DNA from: Sweltsa coloradensis
Lineage: Eukaryota > Arthropoda > Insecta > Plecoptera > Chloroperlidae
Assembly (NCBI GenBank): GCA_024449915.1
Contig: JAMZAV010002220.1
Span: 62,001 to 126,000, forward strand
Direction: 5' to 3'
Length of the DNA stretch: 64,000 nt
Shown: positions 47,441 through 59,959 of the stretch, piece by piece
Layout: the number at the start of each line of letters is the position of its first letter
Numbering within the stretch: position 1 is the first letter of the stretch
Position numbers and translations under genes: made by a program
The notes under the pieces: generated by a model
Database searches by the model: none
The model's input: the letters and a program-made list of their open reading frames with translations, nothing else
What the model was told of the DNA's origin: nothing

Positions 47441-50400
47441 ATGACAACGGGAGTTATTCACGAAAACCTTGAACCAGGTATCATAGACCTGGAAATTTTA
47501 AATAGAACTGCCATTGAACAAGGTCGAAAGGGAGAGGCAGGTAGATTAGCAGCCGTAGAGGGAATCAAGTTGGAAGAGGTTGAGGCAATACGTCTGGAAT
47601 TTTTAAGTAGGTGCATCCTAGGATGTTTTTTTATCAAATAAAGCCTTACTTCGGTGGCAGGTGTGAGGCCAATCTAATCGCACACTCCAACCCCCAACCA
47701 TAACTCCTTCATCCTCCACGCTGTCTTGTCATTGGGATGGAATTTTTAATTTCTGGATTGATTTACATAAAAGTCTACCTGATGTCCTCATCTTTCTACA
47801 GTATTCGTTCGAACATCCTCCAAAGATTACACCTTCTCTAGAACATTGAGGAATCCCCGGATTTGCTTCTCCACCTTTCCCCTCAAACAACCATTCCAAC
47901 ACGAAAATTTTCCTGCATCGGTCCTCCAGAACTCCCTTCCAAATTTCCGACCCTATTATCCAACATTGCTATTTCTATTTCCAGATAACTCTTAAATACT
48001 AGTTAATCTCTCCCCCACCCACAAAAATGTTTGTAAGTCCAATACAACTTACCCATCCAATCTAACCCGTTTCTCGTTTCCTCCAACTTATCCCAATGCA
48101 AATCCTATCTCTACCATTGCTGACACTCATTATGCAATATAGTTAGTATCCGCTCTGTCCAAATCTTTCCCCTTAAATCCTTCTGCATAAGGTTCCTTCA
48201 GTTTAATTAAATTAATTTAGTGTAGTTTACCGGTACCTATGTTATTCTCCATTTTGTCAGATTAATAATACTACATTTACAAGACAAAATAAAAATACCA
48301 CATAAAATAATAATAATAAATAAATAATAAATTGTATTTAGAGTCTACCCACTCAGTTATTTTACTGATTTTCAGTGGGGGACAGTAAATCAAAGCGACT
48401 AAGCCTGTAGGCCCCAAAAATATATATACGTATATATAATTTGTACAATAAATAAACAATAACATTTGACATATAACCAGAATCAGCAAATTTGCCTAAT
48501 TCTGTAGGGTACATTAAATATTAAAAACAACACAAAGGGAGATATTCACTAACTTTGATAAGGAATAAAAACTTTTGTTTAAAAGGTACTTTTTTAGTTA
48601 GAATTTGAAGGTGTCCAGAGATTGTGACTCTTTGATATTTGCTGGGAGTTGGTTATTATATTGACAGACAAAGGTAGGTGGGCCCCCTGGGAACATGGGT
48701 ATTAGAAGCCAAACGGGTTGCATGAATGCATTGACTGGGAAAAGATGCGGGTTTGAGAAAGCAAAGATCAAGGCTAGATGAATCAACGAGCTCGCGAGTG
48801 TAAGAATTTGAAGTTTAGGAAAAATATTCCTACATGATAATCAGGTTGAGGAGACAATAATTAACTTACAATAAGTGAGCCAAATATTCCTTGCATTGCA
48901 GACATCTTGAAGATCGATCACCTTTGGATGATGACATCGCTAGTTAAACTCCAGCTTAGCAACAACATCATCGAGAAGATTGAGAATCTTCACATGCTCG
49001 TCAACTTAGTTGAGTTGGACTTGTCCTTCAATAACATCGAAACGATTGAAAACTTGGAAGCTCTCGTGAAACTCGAAGTGTTAACTCTCTTTGAGAACCG
49101 CATAGAAAAATTGGAAAACATGGAAAAGCTGAAGAATCTGATGATATTTAGCATTGGAAACAATTTCATCAAAGACTGGGAAAATGTAAGATAATTTCAA
49201 AAGATTTTCAGACAGTAGAATATTATTATCATGAATGCAATTTTTCCTTTTTTATTTAATACTAACAGTACTACTTGTTCAGTCAGGAAGGCAAAGTCTG
49301 GAAGATGAGTTTCAGTGAACAGTGATGGAACGGAAGTATCCTACAATTTTACTTATCTGATTCCCTGTACCAGCTTTAAATGCAGTCAGGAATATACCGT
49401 ATTAATTATAAACACTGTGTCAATAGCCCTAAGTATTTAAATAACAAAACAAAAATAGATGCAAGGATTATAAAAACAGATAAATAGCCAATGAGTTAGT
49501 ACGAACTAATACAACAATACAATGTTTAATGAAATTTGTATCCCACTCAAGATCCTACAAAGCTACATGTTAAGATGTAGACCTACATTAAATATTTTTG
49601 CTGCCATTAACTTATTAAATATAGTCATTATTACAGGTAACTTAATTTGTTCCTAAATCTATGACGGGCAGAGCAGTCTAATCGTGTCTTGTACTTGTTG
49701 TTCACTTTATCATAGTAATAAAAATATGTAATGTGACAAGAAAATAGGCACCGGTACCATACACAAGTACAGTATATAGATCTACTAAGTGTAGGTGAAG
49801 CATGGCAGACTACTTGACTTACCAAGACATGGCTCATATATAAATGAAGGAGGTTGCATATTATTACCGTATTTACAAACCTCTCTCAACAATGAGAGAT
49901 TGAGCTGATGCCACTATCATATTGTGGAGGAAATATAGGACATATGTGGCAAATTACCGTTTGCTCTTGGCCGAACAACATCAGTTCTTTGCAACTTTGC
50001 AGTCACAACGGAAGCGGAAATGAGGGGCTCTATATAGTAGTAACTCTTTTCTGAACACGGTTGTAGTTACGAAGGTTAAAGTATTGATTTTTACGATCAT
50101 GGATTTTCTTTAGACGTCCATACGTACTGTAACCACTAACCAGTGGCATAGGAACCGAGCGGGGGGGGGGGGGGGGGGGTTAACGCGAGTTAAAATTAAT
50201 ACCAAAAATTTCCGTAGTAAAACAAACCTTGGTAAAACGAATATGTTTGCCTGTATGCTTCGTCATTACATAATTACATAAAAAATTAGGTTCAAATATA
50301 TAAAATGAGCCACTTCACCTTCACTTTATGAGTTTGTAGAACGCAGATAGTTGCTGTAAAACATCGTTTACAGATTCCGAGTGCAGTTAAAACATGACAA

Positions 50401-53400
50401 TATAAATAACTGTAGTATGGTGATTTTTCTGCGGAGAGACCCCAGCTACCACCCACAAATTATGCTAATGGATTTACCCCACCCCCCCCACCCCCCACAA
50501 AACTTTCAAAGCGTTCCTACGCACCTGACTGTAACAATACTAGCTTCGCTACTAATAGGATCTACTCATAGAAATTATGAGCGAAAACAAATGACGAAGT
50601 TTTTTCATTAACCCGAGAGTAGTCGCGTGTGGTCTTTTAGACCGACTTTTTTTTTCAACAGTTGGTATTGCACAGCGCGCATGCGTGGCTTGTCTAGTTC
50701 CGCCTCCTCCCAAAATAGTTTTGTGAAGCCAGTGTGCAATACGCGATTCATTTTTTCTGCAGAACTTCATCTAAGAAAAGAGGTTCCTGTTTGGTTGCTC
50801 GGTCTTTTCGACCGCTGCGCGACTACTAAGGGAGGCAAAAAATGCATATTCAATCACTATTATGAGACCATGTACATATTTTGTTATTGTAGGTTGATTA
50901 TTCTTCAACATACGTGTTTGGCATAATATTACTGTCTTGGTTTACTAATAATACAACTACAGGGTTTTTCAAACATTTTTTTTATACCTTTTTTGGGAGG
51001 TTTGCTACTTTTTTGTGTTTGATTGATTATTGATTGATTATTTATTGATTATTGATTGATAAAATTTATTAATATAACCAGGTATGCTGTTACTTATTTA
51101 TAAATTACCTTATATTCGTAATCAAAACGTCATCCTAACGTTATTAGCCCATATAAATAATGCGGTCTAAAGGACCCCGGCGCGACTACCCAACGTTACA
51201 AACAGGGGCGCGACTACTCTCGGGTTAAGTTCCATCCCGAAATCACCCCGCTGCCAAGAGCACTACTAACAATAACAAGTAACAACCTTCTAATCGACAA
51301 AGAAGTTCAACTTCTTTATCTACCCTGGTTTGGTTCTAGTTCCAGCCTTTAATGCCGGGTGGGTGAGTAGATTGTATTAATAGCAAAGCTCCTTGCTAAA
51401 CAACTGTACACAGTTCATATGCAGGAGATGCTTCCTGGACAAATGAAGAAATATTTGACAAGTGCCAATTAATGTGTCACATTCCCTATTAAACATGTCT
51501 GTCACCTTTTTGTATAAACCGATACGATTATACTCTTTAGGTGATTTACTTGCGGCAGTTTCGTGAGTTGCGATCGCTCAATCTAGCCGGCAACCCGTGC
51601 TTCAACAAACCCAACTTCCTCGACTACATCCACGCGTTCCTACCTCAACTGGTTTACTATGAGTACAAGATGATTACCAAGGACCAAAGAGCTGAGGCAT
51701 GCAAAATGTACAGGTGAGACAACATTGTAAAAACTAAGAGTTTCATTGTTGACCAATTACTCAAATTATCTCTCCACTAGGCTTTTTAGATATAACCTAT
51801 AATAATTTTTTAATTACGGTAGGAATTGCAATTGAGCGTTACAAATTAAAGCAATTGAATTTAAAAATATATTTACAACATACTTTCAGGATACACAATC
51901 ATCATCATTATCTGTTGCCACGTCCAACTCTGCGTTGGGTTGGCATTGAAGACAGGCCTCTCCATCTTCTTCTGTCCTGCCACCACTCCTCTCCTTCCAC
52001 CACATTCCAGTCTCCTCCACGCTGATATCTCTTTGAAATATGTAAATCATTACTACAAATTTATGATCCATATGAAAATGTAACCTACAAACAAACAAGT
52101 TTCAATTCAAATATTTTAATAATTTAACGGATGAAACGTACCAATTTTGATTACACACAACAAACAATAGATAGACAATGCGGTAACATTGTTTCCTGTC
52201 GTTGTAGTCGTGAGCTGGACAACTTAGAGGAAGAGGAGGCGACGACAAACATCCAGCGGATGGCTGAGGAGAAAGAGGCTGAAGATGTGGTGTTCTACTC
52301 CGAGGCGTTCATAGAGTATCTCAACAGCGATCAACTGTTCAAGTCACTGTTTAGCAAGGACGAATACGCACACACGCTGCTCAGGTGCATGCGATTATGA
52401 TGGGTGCTTAGCACATAGTTGGCAAATAAAATATGCTGCTCATGGTGAAAGCATAAGGTAGGCACATGGAAGTTGCACATGGCATTTGCTGTGATACATA
52501 CAACACTGGTGCTGTGTAGATATAAACTACTGGTATGTTATTATTCTATCTGAGAACATCAAGAAGTGGCAAAACGCAGATGGAGGCAAAGGAAAAAAAT
52601 AACAAAAAACATACTGAAAAAACTGTGGATAACTTCTCGTGTTAAAAATCAAGTATTGAACAGATTTTTTAAATACATAGGCCTATAGCTAATCAATTAG
52701 GCCTAGATGGGTCCCATAAAATGAATTAATGCTAAAATACATTTTATTGGCTTCACTTACACTATGCAAGTCTTCACATTTTTAAATTAAGTTTCTCAAG
52801 AAGATTGAAATACCAATTACCTGGCATTGTTGTCATCCAAACTAGTATTTATGCAGCACTAACTCTAGATTCAATGAGCTTGTACCTGTAATGAAATGAA
52901 ACACATTAGTAGCGTAAAAACATGTATGCGAGTATTGTTAAAAATGTTTGTTTATGTTATGAGATTATCAGTTATCACCCCAATAGGTAAGCTACTATGA
53001 ACTACAGTAGCTAACTACAACAAATGAAACAAATAAATTCAACTGGCTGACAAGCACACCAAGACACGAATAGGGTTGTCAGTTGCCACCGTTGTCTGAA
53101 AGCCAATTTGGGACAAAATTCCAAAACAGGAAAGGGGAATGCATGCTAAGGCGATGCAGAGTAGTAACACCATATAATTGTTTTTTACAGGTAGGCGACG
53201 ACGCGATTGAGGTTTACGCCGAGTACGAGCGAGAGTTTGCACTGCAAACTGCTCAGCTGTTCAAACTGGGGCAGGAACAGCACGAGATCCGACAGGAAGA
53301 GATCCGCTTGTTTGAGGCCTGCGTGGCGGAAGCCAAGGAGAGGTCTCAAGTTGTTAGTCAGGAGTAAGTGCAGGACATTATCGATCATCAAAATTATATT

Positions 53401-56400
53401 TAAGTCTGCACTACCAGTGATTTTTTCTGGAACTCTTCCTGAAACCAGTTTTTATCAGATTGTTACCAGCCTTTGCAAATATGTTATGGTTATGCATATT
53501 ATATACAATCTTCTATAGAGGCATTTTTAAACCATCACAAAAAATCCAAATAAATTAAATGGATTTTTTAGGATTTTGGATTTTTGTAAAATCATCAAAA
53601 TTGGTAAATTTAGGAATTTATTTGTATGTAATGCTCAATAATATTTAGGAATATTTGACTTTAGAAGAGTAACCATATCCTTGCTTGACAGTTACGCAAA
53701 ATTGCATATCGATCGGATGACAACTGGAAGTAGGAAAAGTTCCCCTATAAGTTTCAAATAGGTATAGTTGATTATCGAGTTTCGAGCACACCCTAATATT
53801 CTCTGTTACTCTTCTATCAAATCCATCAGCGTCGATCACGATGTATGTATTGTGGCAATTGTAACCACTAACCAGTGGTTTACGTCTTCCCTTTATCTAG
53901 GTGTATGGAGAAGTTTATGATGCAAAAGACAAAAATCTTTGAAGAAATCAGGAAAGTGTTAGAGGCAATGAACGAAGAGGGGACCGATGAGTCTATGGAC
54001 CGGAGCGTAGAAGAACTCGGCAACCGGACCGACGAGTTCCACGCTCTGTGTCAGCAGACGTGGCACACTCTCATGGGATCAGAGATGACGCTGTATGAGC
54101 AGGTAGGTACATGAATATGAAGTAACAAACTTTCAGCTGTATCCCACTGTAAGGACAAGGATGAAGTTGACTTGACATTGACATAACCAATTGACGTTAC
54201 TAGTGCTCTTGAGGTCGTTTTAAACTTTTAATACGACATAAAACGTTTGTAGTATACTACTCGAGACATTATGTACAGTACATATAAAATCACATACATC
54301 AATTGAGAAGAGACATACCTAGTGGCCCAATAGTTTGGTAAAACATCGCTACGTAAAGGCATAAGACCCGGGTTTGATCCCCGGTCAGGACACATCTTTT
54401 CGACATGAAAAGGAAAATATTTGAACTAAACATTGTTCTTAAATATATTTTATGTTCAACATTTAGTTTGAGAAAGGTTCTTGAAGAGTTTACCATTAAA
54501 TATATATATAAGAACAAAGTTTAGTCCAGATATTTTCCATAACCGTGTATATAGGCTAGGGTGAAAATTAGTGGGGAGTTCCTCCTTAACCCTTTTTGGT
54601 CAGATTATTTTTGTAATTATTTAGAAGGCAGTGGAACTGTTAACTATAGTAGTGCATTAAAAGACCTGTATGGGAAGGCATCATATTATACAAAGTTTTC
54701 AAAAAAAAAAAAAAATTTGTTTTCCAAAAATGTTACTGTTTTTGTGGGAGGTGTAGTAAAGTGTGCAGAAACACTCGTTAACATGTAAATTGTAAGCCAA
54801 CCATTTCAAACACCTGCAAACGCCATTTAATTCCTGCTCCTGTTCCAGGTGGAAGAGACGAACAGCAACTTTGAGCGCAACATCAACGACATAGTGGGCA
54901 ACTTTATCGAGGCCGCGCAAGGCGTGTTCGTTCAGATGCGCGGCCTCGAGATAAACTTCAGCGAACAGATCTCCGAGTGTGGTAACCGCTTCCTCACGCA
55001 CTCGAACGTGGACACAGACATGGTGGTGCCGCCGGAACTTAAGCCGGTAAGTAGAGTGAGCGGAACTTTGTAGGCTACAATTGAGGGGCCGCGAGCATAA
55101 CTGTACATACCATGTAACTGACAAATAATCAATCTGAGATACGAGCAGTCGCACGGGGTCGGTAAAGCTAGAAGCCACGCACTACTGCAAGCTATTACAT
55201 ATTTGTTCACTGTGGCGCTATCTGTGTGTAGATTGGTGAACTTGGAAGTGTATTATGACTTCCAATAGAACGGTGCTCGCGCGGCCCCTCAATTATGGTC
55301 ATTTAGAGCTTTTGCTAATATGCACTAGAAACTAATGGTGTTTTCCATTGGCCACACTAGTGCGCACTGAATGCAAACTAACATCAGAATCATCATCCAT
55401 TGTGAGTTTGAGTGCAAATTCAGTGCCAGTGCACGGACAACATTGGCGGTGCATTAGGAACGAGTCTGCACTAAGCCGCACTGGGTCAGACAGCAGTGCG
55501 ACGGATCTAGTACATAATTAATAGCACATAAACATTCAGCCAGGTGTAACACTGGTTCCTCGAAGGGTAACCAAGAAGGTGTTATGTTTAAAGGGTTCTT
55601 TTTAAATTTTTAGGGGCGAAGCAGATCGTGCCCCTGGGGACAAAGGTAGATAACGGTAAGGGAGGTGGTGGTTATTCTTCTTGAAGATACTTTGTATGAT
55701 TTGAAACTAAAAATATATTTATTATTTAAATTTATTTATTTTATTTTGTTTATGCATAAAGTAGTCCGCTGGAAGCAGCAGAAATGAAGTTCTTAAGAAG
55801 TGTCAAGGGAGTTATCAAGATGGACAAGATAGAAGTTGTGTAATCAGAAAAGAACTTGGACTGGAGAGATTGAGGTTTGAATGTCTAAGATGGTTTGGAC
55901 TTTCGACATATGAAAAGGATGGGCAGGGAGAGGATCCCAAGATGAGAATTTGAAGCGGCAGAGGAGGGGAAAAGAAAAGTAGGAAGGCCAAGAGAGAAAT
56001 AGGGAAGATTAATTCAAGAAGACGTTGGAAAACAAGATGAAGTGTGGAAGCATGTGGCAAGAGTAAATTCTGTGGGAGGATAGAAGAGAGTGGAGTAAAT
56101 TAGTGGAGAGGAAGGAGGAAGATGATGAGGAATGAACAACGAATCTGGCAAGCTTAGTATCTACAGTTTCATGCCCTAGATAATGGTGGAAAACCACCAC
56201 TCAACCTGACATAGTTGGAACTGAGTTAAGATTATTATTATTCATAAAATAGTAGATAGTGTGTAACTCATGGGGTGCACTTACTTCTTGTACTGTAACC
56301 AAACACACAATTTAATTAGAGGTTCTTCTTTCAGGTCATGGTAGACAAGGAAAGTCTGAGCAACGCAGTGTCCACGTCGCACGACATGCACATGCAGTTG

Positions 56401-57622
56401 ATAGACAGCAGAGAGGACCGACTAATGACGCGGATCAAAACCTGGGCTCACAACATGTGCGACACACTGCAGAAGTGAGTACCGCTGACTAATAGAGACC
56501 TTGGTTGTGGTTAGCTGTGAAGAAAACCAAGTGCTCAATTAGTAGTAGAAGTTTAGTTATTACAACCAAGATACGGTACAACTACTAGGAAGTAGTTTGC
56601 ACTTTGCAGTGCAACTTTAAACACTTTCAAGTTGCAACTAGACATTGCAAAACAGTAACAGTACATGAATCAAGGATGTTTTTAAAATGCTGGAGTTTTA
56701 TTCATTTGTTTCCTTAACACATTTACTTAGACATCATTTAAAAAGGATACAATATCTTATAATGATAGATGTAGAGAAGTTAGGTGACAGAATGAGAATG
56801 GTTTGGACGTATAAACAAATGACGAACATAGGATGTGCAAGAAATGTATGAAAGAAGAAAGATGGGAGGCCAAGGCTGAGAAGGAAGTAGACCGTAACAA
56901 GAGACTTACAGACAAATGACAGAGATAGAAGGATGTGGAAGAGATATGATAGTGGGATGATAGAAAGAAGTGGAAAAGTTTGGTTACAAAATCCAAGCTG
57001 ACCCTGCCGAAGCGGGAGGCGGTGATGGATGATGATTGACGAATGAAGCCTACTTCAAAGTCCTAGTAGGGCCTACTAGAGCAACATTTATGTTTACTTT
57101 ATATTAACAGTTTTACAATTTCACTCCAATCAACATATAAAATTGTGGTGTAATCCATTCTCCATGTAGACATACATTGATAGAATGCCCGGGATAGGCA
57201 ATGCAAGATGCTCAGTAACGCAAACATACATACACAGGAATCTAGAACAGGAAAGTAGAAACATAATAAACAAAAAGTCAACAACTGGAGCTTAGGGGAT
57301 GGTCACAATTCACATAAATAGTGAAAACTATGCTTTTATCGAGAGCAAACAAGTCAATATTACCTTCCATAACAATAACTCAATATTAAGGCCCACAAAA
57401 TTATATTTCTACTTGTAAATAATTAAATAAAATGTAGTATAGATATACAAAAGACATTAAATAAATATAGGCTATATCCGTCTGTGACAAGCAACTCTAT
57501 TCCCCAGGGAGGAGATAAAGCGGGATCGCGCCAAGGTCATGGAGATCAACCACTTCCTGGACATCCAGCGGGAGGAGTTTGACGACCTCTCGACGATGCC
57601 TGTGAAGGAGCCAGATGATTAG
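47441..57622 (+). CDS. DRC3: Dynein regulatory complex subunit 3 (LRRC48), complete
   Basis: Ten coding exons: 47441-47606, 48902-49185, 51541-51713, 52208-52384, 52857-52881 (micro-exon), 53191-53363, 53901-54102, 54849-55046, 56335-56474 and 57508-57622. The total of 1,653 nt gives 550 residues; human DRC3 has 523. The start opens MTTGVIHENLEP. AIEQGRKGEAGRLAAVEGIK matches the DRC3 N-terminal segment. Exons 2-3 hold SDS22-type leucine-rich repeats (KIDHLWMM, LQLSNNIIEKIENL, LDLSFNNIETIENL, LTLFENRIEKLENM) and an LRR cap (LNLAGNPCFNKPNFLDYIHA). The remainder is long charged coiled coil (EEEEATTNIQRMAEEKEAED; EFALQTAQLFKLGQEQHEI) ending in PVKEPDD. DRC3 is a subunit of the nexin-dynein regulatory complex on axonemal doublets and is needed for the normal beat of motile cilia and flagella. 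Introns contain MITEs and LINE fragments. Confidence 0.93.
48305..48420 (-). repeat. SINE-like repeat copy in DRC3 intron 1
   Basis: The minus strand reads cccccactgaaaatcagt, then actgagtgggtagactctaa and an A/T-rich tail. This is the same family as at 76-180 and 25,885-26,015. Confidence 0.7.
49925..51500. mobile_element. MITE split by nested insertions, DRC3 intron 2
   Basis: The left part (tataggacatatgtggcaaattaccg, then ctcttggccgaac, from about 49,925) and the right part (acaagtgccaattaatgtgtc, attccctattaa, about 51,455-51,493) match the two ends of the element at 34,768-35,165. Between them lie a G-run/C-run element (about 50,143-50,535, cagtggcataggaacc ... cgttcctacgcacctg) and the piggyBac-type MITE at 50,608-51,228. 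This reads as an older element broken by two younger ones. Confidence 0.5.
50608..51228. mobile_element. piggyBac-type MITE
   Basis: TTAA at 50,608-50,611 and 51,225-51,228 encloses inverted ends CCCGAGAGTAGTCGCG and CGCGACTACTCTCGGG (16 bp, perfect). A CCC start plus TTAA target is characteristic of piggyBac. Subterminal palindromes ggtcttttagacc and ggtcttttcgacc are also present. No transposase. The terminal repeats are the best preserved in the window, so it may be young. Confidence 0.85.
52857..52881 (+). CDS. DRC3: Proposed 25-nt micro-exon of DRC3
   Basis: Joining exon 52208-52384 (phase 2) straight to exon 53191-53363 (phase 0) creates an in-frame stop. The segment cactaactctagattcaatg plus agctt, flanked by an AG acceptor and GT donor (gtacct), has exactly the length needed to restore the frame. 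It encodes STNSRFNEL across the junctions. The resulting sequence SKDEYAHTLLSTNSRFNEL followed by VGDDAIEVY has the spacing expected for DRC3 here. The donor is weak, and another small exon elsewhere in 52,385-53,190 is possible. Confidence 0.55.
54326..54400 (+). repeat. tRNA-like segment in DRC3 intron 7
   Basis: agtggcccaatagtttgg resembles an A-box region and gggtttgatccccgg a B-box at tRNA-like distance. It is probably a tRNA-derived SINE head, not a functional tRNA. Confidence 0.45.
55079..55295. mobile_element. Short MITE with TTGAGGGGCCGCG ends
   Basis: The left end attgaggggccgcgagc is matched inverted by gctcgcgcggcccctcaat, 217 bp in all. It lies in DRC3 intron 8. Confidence 0.65.
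55335..55505. repeat. Fragment of a GGYGTTTTCCATTGGC repeat family
   Basis: It shares aatcatcatcc, gcggtgcattaggaac and gcactgggtc with 59,029-59,401, in the same order and strand. Only one terminus, ggtgttttccattggcc, is seen here. Confidence 0.6.
55745..56130 (+). pseudogene. LINE ORF2 C-terminal relic, DRC3 intron 8
   Basis: With frameshifts, the plus strand encodes pieces such as EAAEMKFLRSVKGV, IRKELGLERL, CLRWFGL, KVGRPRERW-like and DEVWKHVARV. This is the order found at the C-terminus of non-LTR retrotransposon reverse-transcriptase ORFs in the RTE/Craack/Daphne range. Frames are broken by stops and indels. Confidence 0.6.
56750..57035 (+). pseudogene. LINE ORF2 C-terminal relic, DRC3 intron 9
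   Basis: Broken frames give GDRMRMVWTYKQM, DGRPRLRRK and NDRDRRMWKR, ending near aagcgggaggcggtgatgga. The pattern RWFGHV...GRPR..W...DR..W is that of LINE ORF2 tails, as in the relic about 700 bp upstream, but the copy is from a different element or more decayed. Confidence 0.5.
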
Positions 57623-59020
57623 AGTCGAGCCACCAGGTGACGTGGACTGAAGCAATGGCAAAACATTCTTCAAGGTGCACACCTGTAATCTACACACACA
57701 CACAGTTTTATTTGTTTCTTTCAATTGCAGACACAAATTAAAATAATACTTACTATACAAATTTAATGTTTGTAACCTATTTTAGGCAAAAACGAAATGA
57801 CTGTTAAATGGAGAGTTATTTCCAATTATATGTGGCCAAGGCATTATTGATAGTTGATATTTCAATTGTATACCATATATGACATATGTAAACATATTTT
57901 ATAACTAAGTCCATATACTTCAAAACGTATGATTAACAAGTGGTGCGGTATGCTGGTATTCAAATATGTACTCTAGGGCCCTTTATACTTCGAAATAGGT
58001 CTACTTAAAAACCCTAGTTAACTGGTAGATGTTAATTGAGCAATGTTGACCAGATGTTGACGACGTTTAACCAATGGCTGAGCGACCTTTTGTCACGTGA
58101 TCATTTTGTCGAGTGTATACTTTTATACTAACGTAATGTGTGGTAAAGAGACTGTATCGTTGAGTCGTTGACTATGGAATTCTCTTGAAGCTTCATAAAG
58201 CGCGCGCACTGTTTGTTGTTGTTATTATTTCTGTTATTTTTTAAATTTGTTGTTGTTCCGTAAGCTTGCAACAATGACAATGAGATATAACCTAGTTCTG
58301 TCAAACCAAGCTAGACCTAGGGCTAGCCACTACGTCAATGGATGATAATGGCAATAGGTGGCATTAGTGTCTCCGTCAACAGTTGATGGAGGTGACACAC
58401 ACAGAATGTTTTCTTGTCAACAAGTTGATAATGTAACACGGCTTTTAGTTAGTAGTTTTGTCCATAGATATTCTATCCTGGACAACACGGTGGAAACTGT
58501 TTTATTAGTAAATTATTATTATAAATAAAACTAGATACGTATAAATAAAATATAACAAATAATATAGCCAAGGTTTTCACTGAAGAAGGAAATAAACTTT
58601 TATTATATATCATAAAAATAATAACAAGGAACAACCATTTTAACATCAATTAACATTTTACAGCATTGATTACGCTTACATAAAAATTAAGAAAACAAAA
58701 AAACCACCAGATATAGCTTAAGGGGTATCTCTATATAGCATTGCACAATGTTGTACAGCTTAATGTATATAAGCCAGAGATTGTCAACAAAAAATACACA
58801 TTGCCATTATTATGATAAAGGGGTGAATGGCTGTTAATGCTTAGATAGCGTTGGGTAGTGAACCCAACAGCTTACCTGGTCGGTGACTATTACTACCTAT
58901 CTTGTACATTGATGATGTATACAGACAAATAAGACATAAAAATATGACAATTGTCGAGACTGTTTCGGCCAAACAGGGCCTTGTTCACTCTTTGAGTGGA
59001 CAGAGGTAGTGAGGTTCCAC
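57623..59020. other. DRC3 3' UTR and intergenic
   Basis: The first few hundred bases are probably DRC3 3' UTR; an attaaa lies near 57,737 and an aataaa near 58,525. Nothing else is recognised apart from AT-rich sequence. Confidence 0.5.
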
Positions 59021-59028
59021 ACTATTCG

Positions 59029-59401
59029 CATTTTTCATTGGCCGCAGTCGTGCGCGCTGAATGTGAGCTAACGTCAGAATCATCATCCTTAGTGCTATTG
59101 GGAATTTGAGTGTGAACTCAGTGTCAGTGCTCGGAAACCATTAGCGGTGCATTAGGAACAACGAGTGCTGCATTTAGTCGCACTGGGTCCGAGGACAGAC
59201 AGCGGGGTTAGTGCTATATGGCGGCCCTTGACGTGCGTAATTTGATTTGATGCCATATTTGCATGATGTTTGACAGGCCGTGTTCCATTGGGGATTGAAC
59301 TAGATGCACAAGTGCAATACTCGGCAAAAAAACACACTACATTACAGTGATGTTTCAGTGTGATCTGTGAGAGCACTCAGTGCATGCCAATGGAAAACGC
59401 C
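59029..59401. mobile_element. TIR element of the GGCGTTTTCCATTGGC family
   Basis: The left end gcatttttcattggcc and right end gccaatggaaaacgcc are inverted. The middle matches 55,335-55,505. Non-coding. Confidence 0.6.
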
Positions 59402-59450
59402 ATATGTCATTCAAACATATCAAATAGTTCAGATCTTAAATGCAATATAT

Positions 59451-59951
59451 TAGGGATGACATCGGGTACTCGGGTACCCGACTCCTACCCGACTCCTGTC
59501 GGAGTCGACTCCATTTTCAAGAAGTCGGGGAAAAAAGGAAAAAAAATTTTGATGATAAATTGAATGAGATTGCACTTGTTGTCTCGTTAGTCGTTATCTT
59601 ATCTCAAAACGTAAACATAACAAATCAGCGAGAGTCTTGGCCGGGCCAAGAGACAAGCAAGCTAGTGATACGTAGCGGGTGGGGGGGGGTGGGGGGGGAA
59701 TGGCCGGACAGCGTTGTGCAACCCCACTGAAAATCAGTTATATAACTGAGTGGGTAGACTCATACAATTTATTTATTTATTTATTTATTATTTATTTAAC
59801 TAGAGTAGTGGGTTAAAAATAACTTTTGCATAAAAAAATTCAAAAATAAAATAAAAATAAAAAATTTAATTGCGGATCGGGGAGTTGACTCCTACCCGGT
59901 TCCTAAGGCTCCGGAGTCGACTCCAATATTTACTACCCGATTTCATCACTA
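59451..59951. mobile_element. hAT-like MITE, copy 2, perfect 8-bp TSD, with nested SINE-like insert
   Basis: The ends match the copy at 37,096-37,439 (TAGGGATGACATCGGGTA ... ATCACTA). The flanking duplication CAATATAT is exact (59,443-59,450 and 59,952-59,959). The copy is 157 bp longer because it contains the cccactgaaaatcagt SINE-like repeat and its (ttta)n tail at about 59,720-59,850. Confidence 0.85.
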
Positions 59952-59959
59952 CAATATAT

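Noticed and set aside
50627..50926. 99-codon plus-strand frame with aromatic-rich composition
   Set aside because: It lies wholly inside the piggyBac-type MITE and has no transposase motif.
52385..52402. DRC3 ending at the TGA shortly after exon 52208-52384
   Set aside because: Downstream exons continue the DRC3 coiled coil in phase to a proper C-terminus, so termination here is unlikely unless as a minor isoform.
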